From Phycisphaerae bacterium (GTDB lineage: Bacteria > Planctomycetota > Phycisphaerae > UBA1845): 47,922 nucleotides of DNA. Under the pieces are notes generated by a model, which was not told where the DNA came from, made no database searches, and saw nothing but the letters and a program-made list of their open reading frames with translations. The translations under genes were made by a program, and so were the position numbers. Below are positions 1-8,731 of the stretch, piece after piece (within the stretch, counting starts at the first letter, position 1; each line of letters begins with the position of its first letter). Where the stretch lies: positions 1 through 47,922 of the forward strand of contig JAJDDP010000004.1 in the NCBI GenBank assembly GCA_029260235.1. Direction: 5' to 3'.

Positions 1-609
1 CTCGGGGCTGATGATCCATCGAGGTTGGGTGTGGATGCACCGCGCATAGACTGGTTCGAAAATTCCCGCCGTGCAGTCGTCACGCACCGCCAACGCTGCG
101 TGGAGCAGGCAGGCCGCTTCAAGACCCTGGCACCTGATCGATGGGGGCTAAGCGCTTGTGCCGGTCGTGATGGTTACATCGTGCCGGAGATCCAACCTAA
201 TCTCAGTGGGGCTGATCGTTGGCACGAAGGCACGGTGGCGCCGTACGTCGCAGCCTCGTCAATCATGTTTGCCCCGCGGTTGAGCATGGCAGCGCTGCGG
301 GCCTTTCGGCAACAGAAGGGACCGGATGGGAAGCCTTTTGTATGGCGCGATCCAGCTGACGGTGGTTATGGCTTTGTCGATGCGTTCAATCTCGATCAGG
401 GCTACGCCAGTGATGACTATGTGGGCATCGACCACGGGCCGATGTTGTTGAGCATTGAGAACGCCCGAACCGGACTAGTTTGGCGCTTGTTCATGCAGAA
501 CGATATGGTCCGAAAAACCGTGGCTAGGCTACGCCTGGAGCCAGATTCAGCCGGGACTCAAAAACCTGCCACGCCAGCGAAGCCGACATCAAGACCGAAT
601 CCCAATTGA
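1..609 (+). CDS. Glycoamylase-domain (GH144-type) glucan hydrolase, 5' partial
   Basis: The reading frame is open to the left edge, so only the C-terminal part (about 203 codons) is present. It matches the end of the glycoamylase domain (PF10091), the family that includes GH144 endo-beta-1,2-glucanases: a WFENSR segment, RWGLSACAGRDGY, the block around GTVAPYVAASS, and a closing GPMLLSIENARTGLVWRLF. The same blocks, in diverged form, occur in the complete gene at 4719-7013, so the locus has two paralogues. After the domain comes only a short Thr/Pro-rich tail (PATPAKPTSRPNPN) and no dockerin. The stop codon overlaps the -35 box of the promoter in front of the GH94 gene. Substrate is inferred from the family and neighbours; localisation cannot be judged without the N-terminus. 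Confidence 0.85.
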   Translation, partial: LGADDPSRLGVDAPRIDWFENSRRAVVTHRQRCVEQAGRFKTLAPDRWGLSACAGRDGYIVPEIQPNLSGADRWHEGTVAPYVAASSIMFAPRLSMAALRAFRQQKGPDGKPFVWRDPADGGYGFVDAFNLDQGYASDDYVGIDHGPMLLSIENARTGLVWRLFMQNDMVRKTVARLRLEPDSAGTQKPATPAKPTSRPNPN

Positions 610-635
610 CCCGAATAGGGCTGTCTAGGTATAAT
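606..635 (+). promoter_or_regulatory. Sigma70-type promoter of the GH94 gene
   Basis: TTGACC (606-611) and a perfect TATAAT (630-635) are separated by 18 bases. This predicts a start near 642, just before a LacI-type palindrome. The -35 box overlaps the stop codon of the upstream hydrolase gene, so the phosphorylase can be transcribed independently. Confidence 0.7.
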
Positions 636-642
636 CAGAACG

Positions 643-660
643 GATGAAAACGCTTTCATC
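643..660 (+). promoter_or_regulatory. LacI-family (cre-like) operator
   Basis: An 18-bp palindrome with a single mismatched pair and a central CG. Its core TGAAAACGCTTTCA (645-658) fits the catabolite-responsive-element consensus TGWAANCGNTNWCA completely. It starts at about the predicted transcription start, where a bound repressor would block initiation. The regulator itself is not encoded in this window. Confidence 0.7.
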
Positions 661-744
661 TTCATGCAGCCCCCTTGAGGGGACAGAATTACCCATTCGG
701 CTCGGGTGACTCAATGTGATGGGTCAAAGGATGCTTCAACTACA

Positions 745-3165
745 ATGTCGCGCATGAAAACAGAGGACCCCGCCGCCGTCCGGGCGTCAGAAGTGGGAAA
801 CCGTTTTGGCCACTTTTCGGCTGACGGGACCGAATTCTGTATCACTGATCCAGCCACACCCCGCCCTTGGGTCAACATTATCTCCAATCCTCGTATCGGG
901 CTGGCCGTAAGCCAGACTGGCAGCGGGTTCACCTGGATCGAAAACTCGCAGTTGGCGGTTATTACCCGGTGGCAGCAGGATCTTCGGCACGACTCATCCG
1001 GCAAGTTCCTCTATGTGCGTGATTTGGATTCCGACGAAGTCTGGTCGCTTTCCCCGGCGCCAACTTCGTGTCAGTTCAAGAATTATACCTGCCGACATGG
1101 CCTGGGCTACACGACCTTCGAACTCGAATATGCGGGGATCCGCTCAGAGTGGACGCTGTTCTGCCACACGGATCTGCCTGCCGAGCTTTGGCAGGTACAC
1201 ATCACTAACCTGACCGATCAACCGCGACGTCTTGAGTTGTGCTCGTACCTAGAATGGAACTGCGGCATTACCCCGTCTCCGCGGCGGGAGTTCGGCAAGC
1301 TTTTCATCGAGACCGAATTTGACGGATCCCGAGGAGCCATCCTGGCGCGGAATCACATGTGGGAGGTGCCCTCCGAACAGCACGGCCATTGGAACACATG
1401 TTTCCCATTCATCAGCGCCTTTGCAGGGACCGAACCTGTTCTATCAGCGCAGGGCGACAACGCATCCTTCGTCGGATGCTACAACGACCTCAAGAGGCCT
1501 GAGGCGCTTTGCCAAGACGTTTGGAAGCCGCAGTTTGGCAGGCACGAAGACCCGATTGCCGCCATACGGTGTACGTTCCCGCTTCGACCTCTTGAGTCGC
1601 GTGAGGCTGGTTATGTGCTGGCGATGGAGGAATCCTCTACGGCAGCCACTGACTTGCTCTCCAATTTGTGCCAGCAAGATGTGATCGGCAAGTCCCTTGA
1701 GAAGGTCAAGGCATCATGGCATGACCGGCTTGCAAAATCACGCATTGAGACACCAGATGCTTCATGGAACCACCTGGCCAATGATTGGTTGCGATACCAA
1801 GCTATCTCCAGCCGAATTTGGGGACGTTGCGGCTACTACCAACAGAGCGGCGCATACGGATTCAGAGATCAATTGCAGGATTCACAAATCTGGTTGGGCA
1901 TCGACCCGCACAAATGCAAAGAGCAGATTAGCTTGCATGCCGCCCACCAGTTTTCCGACGGCTCGGTCTATCACTGGTGGCACCCGCTGTCAGAGCAGGG
2001 CTTGACCACAAAGATGACCGACGACCTGCTCTGGCTGGGTTTTGTCACCGCCAACTACATCAAGCAAACCGGCGACTTCGAAATCCTGCAAGCCACCGCC
2101 CCGTTCCTGGATGACCAGCGGCCCAGTTCGCTCCGAGACCACATTGACCGCGCTTTTGGCCGGGTATTCGACCGAACCAGCCCACGCGGGTTGCCCTATA
2201 TCGGAGCTGGAGATTGGAACGACGGGCTTAGCGGCGTCGGCTTGAATGAAAAGGGCGAGTCCATCTGGCTGGCGCAATTCCTTGCCGGGTTGTTGGCTGA
2301 ATGGTCTCAGATCTACCGTCGGACGGGTGATGAACATACCGCCTTGGAGTTCGACGACCGGAGAGAAACGCTCGTATCAGCCATCAACACACACGGCTGG
2401 GATGGCTCTTGGTACAGCCGAGCGACGCTTGACGATGGAACCATCCTAGGCAGCGCCCAGAACCGTGTTGGCCAAATCTTCTTGAATGCTCAGACGTGGG
2501 CAGTCTTGAATGACGTGGCTCCGCCGGACAGGGCTGCGTTGTGCATGGAAGCGGTACGCGAGCATCTGGTCAGCGAGGCCGGTGCCCTATTGCTAGCCCC
2601 TGCGTTCGACACCCCTGTGCCCGAGATTGGTTACATCACCCGGTACGCGCCGGGCCTGCGTGAGAACGGCGGCGTGTATACCCACGCAGCAACTTGGGCG
2701 ATTGCGGCGGCCTGCAAGGTCGGCGACGCGCAGTTGGTGGATCGCCTGCTCAAGGCCATCAACCCTACCAACAAGAATCCGGATAAGTATTGGGCGGAGC
2801 CTTATGTAACTCCGGGCAACGTGGATGGCCCGGACTCGCCCCACTTCGGTCGCGGCGGATGGACTTGGTACACCGGTTCAGCCACATGGCTGCACAGGGT
2901 GATGACCCATTGGGTACTGGGCGTTCGCCCTGAATGGGATGGTTTGCGAATTGCGCCCTGCATGCCTCCCAGTTGGGACCGCGCATCGCTGACTTGTTCG
3001 TATCGGGGCCATACGTACGACGTGTCAATCCAGCAACACAAGCCTCGCTCAGACCGCGGCAAGGTGTCGGTCGAGGTAGACGGTCGCCAGCTCCCATCAA
3101 ATCTCATTCAGCCGCCGTCGGCGGCAGATGTCAAACGACACGAAGTGCGCGTCATGCTGTCATGA
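745..3165 (+). CDS. GH94 family glycoside phosphorylase
   Basis: Cytosolic inverting phosphorylase that would split a beta-linked gluco-oligosaccharide with phosphate to give glucose 1-phosphate. The sequence shows the family hallmarks: an N-terminal beta-sandwich with WVNIISNPRIGLAVSQTG, then the (alpha/alpha)6 barrel with GAYGFRDQLQDSQ and IGAGDWNDGLSG, whose Asp is the expected catalytic acid, and a C-terminal GGWTWYTGSATWL block. There is no signal peptide. The length of about 806 residues fits cellobiose/chitobiose-type phosphorylases and is shorter than the known 1,2-beta-oligoglucan phosphorylases. ATG at 745 is preferred, with AAAGGA about 13 bases upstream; ATG 754 and GTG 706 are alternatives. 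Next to GH144 enzymes, sophoro-oligosaccharides are a reasonable substrate guess, but linkage specificity cannot be read from sequence. It has its own promoter and LacI-type operator and converges with the symporter gene. Confidence 0.9.
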   Translation: MSRMKTEDPAAVRASEVGNRFGHFSADGTEFCITDPATPRPWVNIISNPRIGLAVSQTGSGFTWIENSQLAVITRWQQDLRHDSSGKFLYVRDLDSDEVWSLSPAPTSCQFKNYTCRHGLGYTTFELEYAGIRSEWTLFCHTDLPAELWQVHITNLTDQPRRLELCSYLEWNCGITPSPRREFGKLFIETEFDGSRGAILARNHMWEVPSEQHGHWNTCFPFISAFAGTEPVLSAQGDNASFVGCYNDLKRPEALCQDVWKPQFGRHEDPIAAIRCTFPLRPLESREAGYVLAMEESSTAATDLLSNLCQQDVIGKSLEKVKASWHDRLAKSRIETPDASWNHLANDWLRYQAISSRIWGRCGYYQQSGAYGFRDQLQDSQIWLGIDPHKCKEQISLHAAHQFSDGSVYHWWHPLSEQGLTTKMTDDLLWLGFVTANYIKQTGDFEILQATAPFLDDQRPSSLRDHIDRAFGRVFDRTSPRGLPYIGAGDWNDGLSGVGLNEKGESIWLAQFLAGLLAEWSQIYRRTGDEHTALEFDDRRETLVSAINTHGWDGSWYSRATLDDGTILGSAQNRVGQIFLNAQTWAVLNDVAPPDRAALCMEAVREHLVSEAGALLLAPAFDTPVPEIGYITRYAPGLRENGGVYTHAATWAIAAACKVGDAQLVDRLLKAINPTNKNPDKYWAEPYVTPGNVDGPDSPHFGRGGWTWYTGSATWLHRVMTHWVLGVRPEWDGLRIAPCMPPSWDRASLTCSYRGHTYDVSIQQHKPRSDRGKVSVEVDGRQLPSNLIQPPSAADVKRHEVRVMLS

Positions 3166-3240
3166 ATTCCTCGTGCGCGTCTTTCCGGTGAGAAGAGGCG
3201 GCGTCCTGAACCGCCCGCCGTTTCAACGCGGCCTCCCGCC

Positions 3241-4662
3241 TCAGGCCGACGGCGCGGGATCGTCGGCATCGCGGCACTGGGCGAGAAGTTGTTTGATCTC
3301 GTAGGCGCGGTCCTCGGTCAAGGGGTAGTTGGAAAGCAAGAAGTAGCCCACGCCGCAAAGCAGGGCCGGCAAGCTGATTTCCCAGAAGCGCAACCAAAAC
3401 AGCGTGCTGTCGCTTTGGTGCAGGATCTTCTCGTCAAAGCCGGTCGACTGCAGGAGAATTCCGGCGACCAGATAGGCCGACGAGACCGCAAACTTCATCC
3501 ACCAGCTATACACGGCTGAGTAGCTGCCCTCGCGGCGCACGCCGTTCTCGAGTTCGTCTTCATCGCAAATGTCGGCGATCATGGCGCCGGCCATGGTGAA
3601 GAGCACGAGCATCCCGATGGAAATCAGCACGGTGGGGATCAAGGTCAACCATGGGTACGTCGGATTGTAGCAGACGATTTTGAGCAGGCAGCCCATCATC
3701 ATCGCTACGACTGACAGCTGCACCGTGCGGGCCTTGCCCAGGCGGGCACTGCACCACGTCATGGGGAACACCGCGATGAGGGCGGCGATAGCCCAAGCGG
3801 TCCCGTTGATGCCCATCATCTTCGAAGCGGCGTCTTTCGCACCGTCGAAAAGATAGTAGATCATGATGTAGTTGGAGAAGCCGTTGACGAAGTTGAAGCC
3901 GGCGGCCACGACGAAGACAATGCCGATCAAACGAAGGTAGGTCCGGTTCTTCATGGTAGCCTTGATGCTGGGCCAGAATCGGATCTTCTCCTGCTTCTGC
4001 ACCTGGACGAACTTTTGTTCCTTGCACACCACGCCGCACACCAAGGCCGAGGTAAGAATGATGACCGCGACCGCGACACCGACCGTCTTCATGCCCTCGA
4101 CTTCGTTCGCAAAGAAGTCCAGGTTCGCCAGGTGGTACAGCCACGGCGTGAGAATGGCGAACATGTTGCCGATGAAGCTGCCGTAGGCGAACAACCGCGT
4201 CCGCTCATGGTAGTCGTTGCTCATCTCATACCCCAAGGCAACCAAGGGCACCGAGAAGATCGTGACAGCCGTGTAAAACAGCAGGCTCATCGCGAGGTAG
4301 TAGCCGAAGATCCCGTACTCGCTCAGCCCGCGCGGAACGGTCCAAATGAGCACGAACGTGATGGCCACCCCAAATCCACCGATGATGAGGTAGGGTCGTC
4401 GCCTTCCCCAACGCGTGCGCGTGTTGTCCGAAATGTAGCCGGCAATGGGGTCGGAGATCGCGTCCCAGAATCGGGGAATCATTTGGGCGATGCCCAGCAG
4501 GATGGGGCTCACTCCCAGCCCGATGTTGTAAATCAGATTGGTGAGTTGCGCGACCGCGTTGACGAATGCGATCGGCGTAGCCATCCCCAAGCCGAACGCC
4601 ACCTTCTGGGTAACCGGAATCCGATCGGCAGCCGCGGTCTCATGGTGCGTCGAATCGGACAT
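3241..4662 (-). CDS. GPH-family (MelB-like) sugar:cation symporter
   Basis: Inner-membrane carrier of the glycoside-pentoside-hexuronide:cation symporter family, 473 residues with about 12 hydrophobic segments. The diagnostic stretch is near residues 65-95: RFWDAISDPIAGYISDNT followed by RTRWGRRRPY, which contains the conserved Asp pair and the loop 2-3 basic motif. It is the last gene of the leftward GH1 - GH144 - symporter group, 56 bases after the GH144 stop, and would import the oligosaccharides released outside. The 60 bases upstream carry no convincing ribosome site, so it may depend on translation of the preceding gene. Substrate is inferred only from context. Confidence 0.88.
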   Translation of the reverse strand: MSDSTHHETAAADRIPVTQKVAFGLGMATPIAFVNAVAQLTNLIYNIGLGVSPILLGIAQMIPRFWDAISDPIAGYISDNTRTRWGRRRPYLIIGGFGVAITFVLIWTVPRGLSEYGIFGYYLAMSLLFYTAVTIFSVPLVALGYEMSNDYHERTRLFAYGSFIGNMFAILTPWLYHLANLDFFANEVEGMKTVGVAVAVIILTSALVCGVVCKEQKFVQVQKQEKIRFWPSIKATMKNRTYLRLIGIVFVVAAGFNFVNGFSNYIMIYYLFDGAKDAASKMMGINGTAWAIAALIAVFPMTWCSARLGKARTVQLSVVAMMMGCLLKIVCYNPTYPWLTLIPTVLISIGMLVLFTMAGAMIADICDEDELENGVRREGSYSAVYSWWMKFAVSSAYLVAGILLQSTGFDEKILHQSDSTLFWLRFWEISLPALLCGVGYFLLSNYPLTEDRAYEIKQLLAQCRDADDPAPSA

Positions 4663-4718
4663 AGGCGACGGGTCAACTACGTTCAGGGGAGGTTCGGGAA
4701 ACCAACTAGGGAATCGAT

Positions 4719-7013
4719 CTAGGGCACGTCAAAAAGCCGATCGAACACAGCCGTGTCGCACAAATCGACGTCCCCGTCTTTGTCGAGATCGGCTTCGTCA
4801 TGCTGCGCTTGCGTGCAGCCCACCTGGGGAGTGCCAATACCTGGCCCGGCCAAGCAGCCGGCGAAAACGGCGTGATCATCCAGCTCAATGAGGCCGTCGT
4901 TATCAAAATCGGAACTGAGGGTCCAGCCTGCGGCAAGTATGGCTGGACGAATCTCTGGATTGGCCATGAACAAGTTCCAGCACAGTGCGCTACGATAGTT
5001 TTCGATCATCACGATGATCGGTCCCTGGTCGATGGCTAGAAATGTGTCTGAGATCCAGTTCTCTTGTAGGTTGATTGCGTCGAGAAACCCATAGGTGCTG
5101 AATAGAGCCGGCCCGAAGGTATCGTAAAGATAGCGCGTGGATTTCAACGATTCACTGGGTACAAATGGCATGGCGCTCAGTGCAGCAGTGGGGGAGATGG
5201 TGCCAACGTCGTTCAGTGGCGAGTGGGCCAGATAATCCCAGGGTGGCGGGGAGGTACTGGCCGTCAATCCCCACATCCAGGCGTTGTAGCCTTCAAAGTT
5301 CAAAGGGTTGGCGTCCGCATAGGCTTGATGAATCAGCGATATATTGCGGCTGTTCACAAAATAGTCCGTAAACCCATCCTGTTTGTAGCGCGGATCGAAT
5401 CCTAAGAACGAATAATGGGTAAAGAACAACGGGCCACCGACCGGCGGGCCCACCGGCTGTTCGATGCCGAAGTAAAAGCTGCCATTGGCGTAGCCGGCAG
5501 GCGCAGCCCAACCACCCAGATAGCTGGATGCAGGCATGAAGTGCGTCGGCGATGCCATGGCCAACAAATAGACGATCATGGCTTCGTTGTATCCGGTCAC
5601 GGTCATGTTCAAGGCCCAACCGAAATCAGGCGACCAGTGCCAGTACAAAACATCACTGCCTGCGAAGCGCCGATACCAATCCCATTCTACGCCTTCCCAC
5701 ATCGACGTAGCCCGGTTGCGGATTTCGGTCTCCACCGGATCCACCGTGTCGTCGAAGTATTGCCGTACGGTCAAGAAACCCTGACACAGGTAGGCCGTCT
5801 CGACCAAGTCGCCACCGTTATCCTGTGGCCCGGCGAAGGCTATGGTGGCTCCGGTATTGCCGTCGATCCAGTGCGACCATGCTCCGTGATAGCGCACGGT
5901 CGATTCGTCCAGGAAGGTGAGCATCTCCAAGATGCGCTGGGCGGCCGCAGCCCGGGTCACGAACCCGCGCTCCACGCCTACGACGATGGCCATCAACCCC
6001 ATGCCCGTGCCGCCGCTGGCGGTAATGTTGCTGGCGTGTCGAAACCCTTCGCGGGTCAGCTTGCTTACCGGATGAGCAAAATCCCAGAAGTAATCAAAAG
6101 TCGCTTCTTGGACCATGGTCATCAAGTCATCGTCGGTCATGCCGTTGTATTGCACCGACACAGTATTGGTGGGATCAGTTTCAACTCCATCAATTACAGC
6201 TGTGACGAGATAGTGGTACGCTCCCCCCGGCGCCACGCCAAGTTCGACAAAGCTGTTGTCAGCCTGAGGCACGGGTGTCAATTGAACAAACGGATTGCCC
6301 GGTGCATCCGATCTGTAAACGTGGTATCCATCCAGACCGGCATCGGACACCCTATCCCAAAGCAATTCGTTGCGGTCGGCAAAGCCGATGGCCACCAGAC
6401 CCGTCGCCTGCGTGGTCCCTCCCGGCTGAACCAAGCGCAAGTTGTCCACATAGGCGGTACCCGTAGCCCCGGGCATGCCCTCGAAAACAACCGCCCAAAT
6501 TTGATTCAATCCGATTTGCGAACGCGTCGAAACGTCCATCGAGATCGTTGTCCACACGCCAGTCGCTACTGGCAATCCTGTGCCTGATTGCCAGTTGTCC
6601 GGCGGACTCCAGTTGGTGCTCCAGATGCCCATTACTGCGGGCATGGCCGACGCCGTGGCGATGTACACGTCAGCCAACAATTGCTCCTGCCCAGCTAAAT
6701 CATAGGTCGATGCCGACCAATCGTGCCGAAATTCCACCTTGCCGTCTTCACCGGAAAAATCCACTTTCAGCAAGTAATCCCCATCGGTTGCTAGCGGTGC
6801 TCCAGCCGTGCCTCCCTGCAGCATCGTCACCGTCAGCCCGGTATCGGCTCCGCCGGGGGTGACCGTCAGATCGACCTCAGTCGGTTCATAACTAGCCAGC
6901 GGAGTAACGATCTGCGCACAGGCACTTTGTCCCCAGGCAGCAACTGCTGCGCCAAGGACCACCTGCCAGACGAAGCCGGCACGCCAGCGCAATCTAGTGC
7001 CATGTAGCGTCAC
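4719..7013 (-). CDS. Secreted GH144-type glucanase with CBM-like, Fn3 and dockerin-like domains
   Basis: 764 residues. A signal peptide (about 1-34) is followed by a beta-sandwich carbohydrate-binding-like region (about 35-205), a fibronectin-III-like segment (about 205-290), the glycoamylase/GH144 catalytic domain (about 295-690; it opens with ATFDYFWDFAHPVSKLTREG and contains RNISLIHQAYADAN and NLQENWISDTFLAIDQGP), and a tail with two EF-hand-like calcium loops, DFDNDGLIELDD and DLDKDGDVDLCD, of dockerin type I appearance. The family includes endo-beta-1,2-glucanases, so extracellular cleavage of a beta-1,2-glucan is the best inference. The GTG start has AGGAG eight bases upstream and overlaps the GH1 stop by 4 bases, implying translational coupling. 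No cohesin is seen in the window, so the tail may act as a surface or complex anchor by other means. Confidence 0.88.
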   Translation of the reverse strand: MTLHGTRLRWRAGFVWQVVLGAAVAAWGQSACAQIVTPLASYEPTEVDLTVTPGGADTGLTVTMLQGGTAGAPLATDGDYLLKVDFSGEDGKVEFRHDWSASTYDLAGQEQLLADVYIATASAMPAVMGIWSTNWSPPDNWQSGTGLPVATGVWTTISMDVSTRSQIGLNQIWAVVFEGMPGATGTAYVDNLRLVQPGGTTQATGLVAIGFADRNELLWDRVSDAGLDGYHVYRSDAPGNPFVQLTPVPQADNSFVELGVAPGGAYHYLVTAVIDGVETDPTNTVSVQYNGMTDDDLMTMVQEATFDYFWDFAHPVSKLTREGFRHASNITASGGTGMGLMAIVVGVERGFVTRAAAAQRILEMLTFLDESTVRYHGAWSHWIDGNTGATIAFAGPQDNGGDLVETAYLCQGFLTVRQYFDDTVDPVETEIRNRATSMWEGVEWDWYRRFAGSDVLYWHWSPDFGWALNMTVTGYNEAMIVYLLAMASPTHFMPASSYLGGWAAPAGYANGSFYFGIEQPVGPPVGGPLFFTHYSFLGFDPRYKQDGFTDYFVNSRNISLIHQAYADANPLNFEGYNAWMWGLTASTSPPPWDYLAHSPLNDVGTISPTAALSAMPFVPSESLKSTRYLYDTFGPALFSTYGFLDAINLQENWISDTFLAIDQGPIIVMIENYRSALCWNLFMANPEIRPAILAAGWTLSSDFDNDGLIELDDHAVFAGCLAGPGIGTPQVGCTQAQHDEADLDKDGDVDLCDTAVFDRLFDVP

Positions 7014-8377
7014 TGTACCACTCCTGTTTCAATCTCCGTCGGTTCAAGCCCGCCGGCGCGAATGACATTGGCGTACCAATGACCGCTGGCTTTGATGGTA
7101 CGCTTCAGCGTGCCGAAGTCACAGCGGATCAGCCCGAATCGCTTTGAAAAACCCAGCGACCATTCCAAATTGTCCATCAACGTCCAGGCGAAATACCCTC
7201 GCAAATCCACACCGTCGGCCACCGCATCTGACGCGGCAGCCAGGTGGTCGCGGAGGTAGGCGATCCGATCCTGATCGTCCACATAGCCCGCCTCGTCGGG
7301 AACATCGGCCATGGCTGCACCGTTTTCGGTGACATAGACCGGCAGTGAGGGATATCGCTTGCTCATCCAGCACAAAAATCGCCGCAACCCCTGTGGAACG
7401 ATGGGCCAATCCATCTCGGTGTGCTCCAGCTTCGGCTGAGCTACGACCTCTAGCTCCATGGCTCCGTTGCCCGGAGCTGACTGAATGACGTCGCTCGTGT
7501 AGTAATTCAAGGCTAGGTAATCCATGGACCCGGTGAGCAGCAACCTATCCTCTGTCGAAAAGTCCGGTAGAAGATCGCCCAGACGTTGGCGCATCACTGC
7601 GGGGTAATCGCCGTAGTGGGCCGGGTCGGCGAACCAGCCTGCAAAATTCTGCATGGCCCGTTCGGCTGCTTCAACGTCGGCAACCTCATCGCTGGCTGGA
7701 CGCCTGCTGCCACCATTGATCGCTAGACTGATCTGGCCAGTGCCATTTATTGACGCCCGGTAGCGGGCCGCCGCATAGGCGTGGCCCCGCAGCAAGTTAT
7801 GTCCGACGCGGTAGCCAAGCGGGACATCACTAATTCCTGGCGCATGAATCCCGTGGAAGTAGCCGCCGTCGACGATGCACCACGGCTCGTTTATGGTCAG
7901 CCAGTACGCAACCCTATCACCAAGTCGATCAAACAGCACCGACGCGTAGTCGGCAAATATCTGGGGCAAGTCGGCATGAGCCCATCCACCCAATTCCTTT
8001 TGCAGTGTGCTGGGCAAGTCCCAATGGTACGCGGTGACCAGCGGTTCGATGCCCGCATCTTTCAGGCCGTCCACCAGGCGATCATAAAAATCCAGACCGG
8101 CTTGGTTGACCGGACCACGACCATCCGGCAAGACTCGCGACCAGGACGCGCTGAGACGATAGGCCTTCAAGCCTAGCTGCTTCATCAACTCGATGTCTTC
8201 TTCGAGGCGATGGTAATGATCACAAGCCACCTCTCCGGTGGCGCCAACGCAATTGTCGGGGCCGTCGCAAAAATCATCCCAGATGCATGCGCCCCGGCCG
8301 TCGATCCGAGAACCCCCTTCGATTTGGTAAGCAGCCGTAGCTGCTCCCCAGATGAAATTGTTTGGAAACGTGCCCAT
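7010..8377 (-). CDS. GH1 beta-glucosidase
   Basis: A complete 455-residue retaining glycosidase of family GH1 with no signal peptide, so cytosolic. Landmarks: FIWGAATAAYQIEG at the N-terminus, acid/base Glu164 in LTINEPW, nucleophile Glu351 in YVTENGAA, and the C-terminal DNLEWSLGFSKRFGL block. It would release glucose from imported beta-gluco-oligosaccharides, complementing GH94 phosphorolysis. It is the first gene of the leftward operon (GH1, GH144, symporter) and overlaps the next gene by 4 bases. The 354-base region upstream is shared with the rightward PEP-CTERM gene and contains a LacI-type operator. No strong ribosome site precedes the ATG. Confidence 0.95.
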   Translation of the reverse strand: MGTFPNNFIWGAATAAYQIEGGSRIDGRGACIWDDFCDGPDNCVGATGEVACDHYHRLEEDIELMKQLGLKAYRLSASWSRVLPDGRGPVNQAGLDFYDRLVDGLKDAGIEPLVTAYHWDLPSTLQKELGGWAHADLPQIFADYASVLFDRLGDRVAYWLTINEPWCIVDGGYFHGIHAPGISDVPLGYRVGHNLLRGHAYAAARYRASINGTGQISLAINGGSRRPASDEVADVEAAERAMQNFAGWFADPAHYGDYPAVMRQRLGDLLPDFSTEDRLLLTGSMDYLALNYYTSDVIQSAPGNGAMELEVVAQPKLEHTEMDWPIVPQGLRRFLCWMSKRYPSLPVYVTENGAAMADVPDEAGYVDDQDRIAYLRDHLAAASDAVADGVDLRGYFAWTLMDNLEWSLGFSKRFGLIRCDFGTLKRTIKASGHWYANVIRAGGLEPTEIETGVVQ

Positions 8378-8577
8378 TAGCTTGCAATACCTATCAGAAT
8401 CAACGCCACACCCTAATCATAGCGATTCAGCTCAAGAATTCCTTCGACAAGGCAAACAGTCCGATTTCGCAGTCCCTTCAGGGCCGGGATTGCACATAAG
8501 ATACTGCCATAAAGCAAGTTAAGTTCGTTCTGGTGCCGATGGACGGCGGTGCCTCGACAATTCCCTTGTCCCCTATG

Positions 8578-8606
8578 AGGATAACCTTGAATGAAAGCGC
8601 TTGCAA
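8578..8606 (-). promoter_or_regulatory. Candidate leftward promoter of the GH1 operon
   Basis: Read on the minus strand, TTGCAA (8606 to 8601) is followed after exactly 17 bases by TATCCT (8583 to 8578). TTGCAA is its own reverse complement, so this -35 box would be shared with the rightward promoter. The -10 matches 4 of 6 consensus bases, so this is weaker than the rightward one. The leader to the GH1 ATG would be about 195 bases. Confidence 0.4.
8592..8605 (+). promoter_or_regulatory. LacI-family (cre-like) operator
   Basis: TGAAAGCGCTTGCA is a 14-bp palindrome with one mismatched pair around AAGCGCTT. It fits the cre consensus at all but one position and resembles the operator at 643-660. 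It overlaps the TTGCAA -35 box, so a repressor here would block RNA polymerase in both directions. Confidence 0.62.
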
Positions 8607-8629
8607 TGATTTTCTTGCATGCGTATAGT
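8601..8629 (+). promoter_or_regulatory. Sigma70-type promoter of the PEP-CTERM gene
   Basis: TTGCAA (8601-8606) and TATAGT (8624-8629) with a 17-base spacer. The start is predicted near 8636, giving a leader of about 95 bases. The -35 overlaps the LacI-type operator. Confidence 0.58.
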
Positions 8630-8731
8630 AGGGGATAAAGAGCGGCTGGCTGAGTGTCTGACAAACCGTCGGCGTCTGCCGCGAATGGAAGCAGATTTGG
8701 TTGTCTCTAACGCTTGGTAGGAGGAGGAATG

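Larger units (their letters stand above)
8378..8731. other. Divergent intergenic regulatory region
   Basis: Between the leftward GH1 gene and the rightward PEP-CTERM gene. I see no convincing gene. It contains the two promoter-like arrangements and the operator listed separately, and the ribosome site of the PEP-CTERM gene at its right end. Confidence 0.7.

Noticed and set aside
146..160. A third LacI-like core, AAGCGCTT, inside the partial GH144-type gene
   Set aside because: It lies in the coding sequence of a conserved block (LSAC), the flanks do not extend the palindrome, and no promoter is near.
3166..3240. GGCGG...CCGCC stem between the convergent GH94 and symporter genes
   Set aside because: Five base pairs only and no T-tract; not enough for an intrinsic terminator.
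5415..6587. A 390-codon rightward frame opposite the dockerin-tailed GH144-type gene
   Set aside because: Antisense shadow. The leftward frame has recognisable catalytic blocks and a signal peptide; the rightward translation is His/Arg-rich without any domain.
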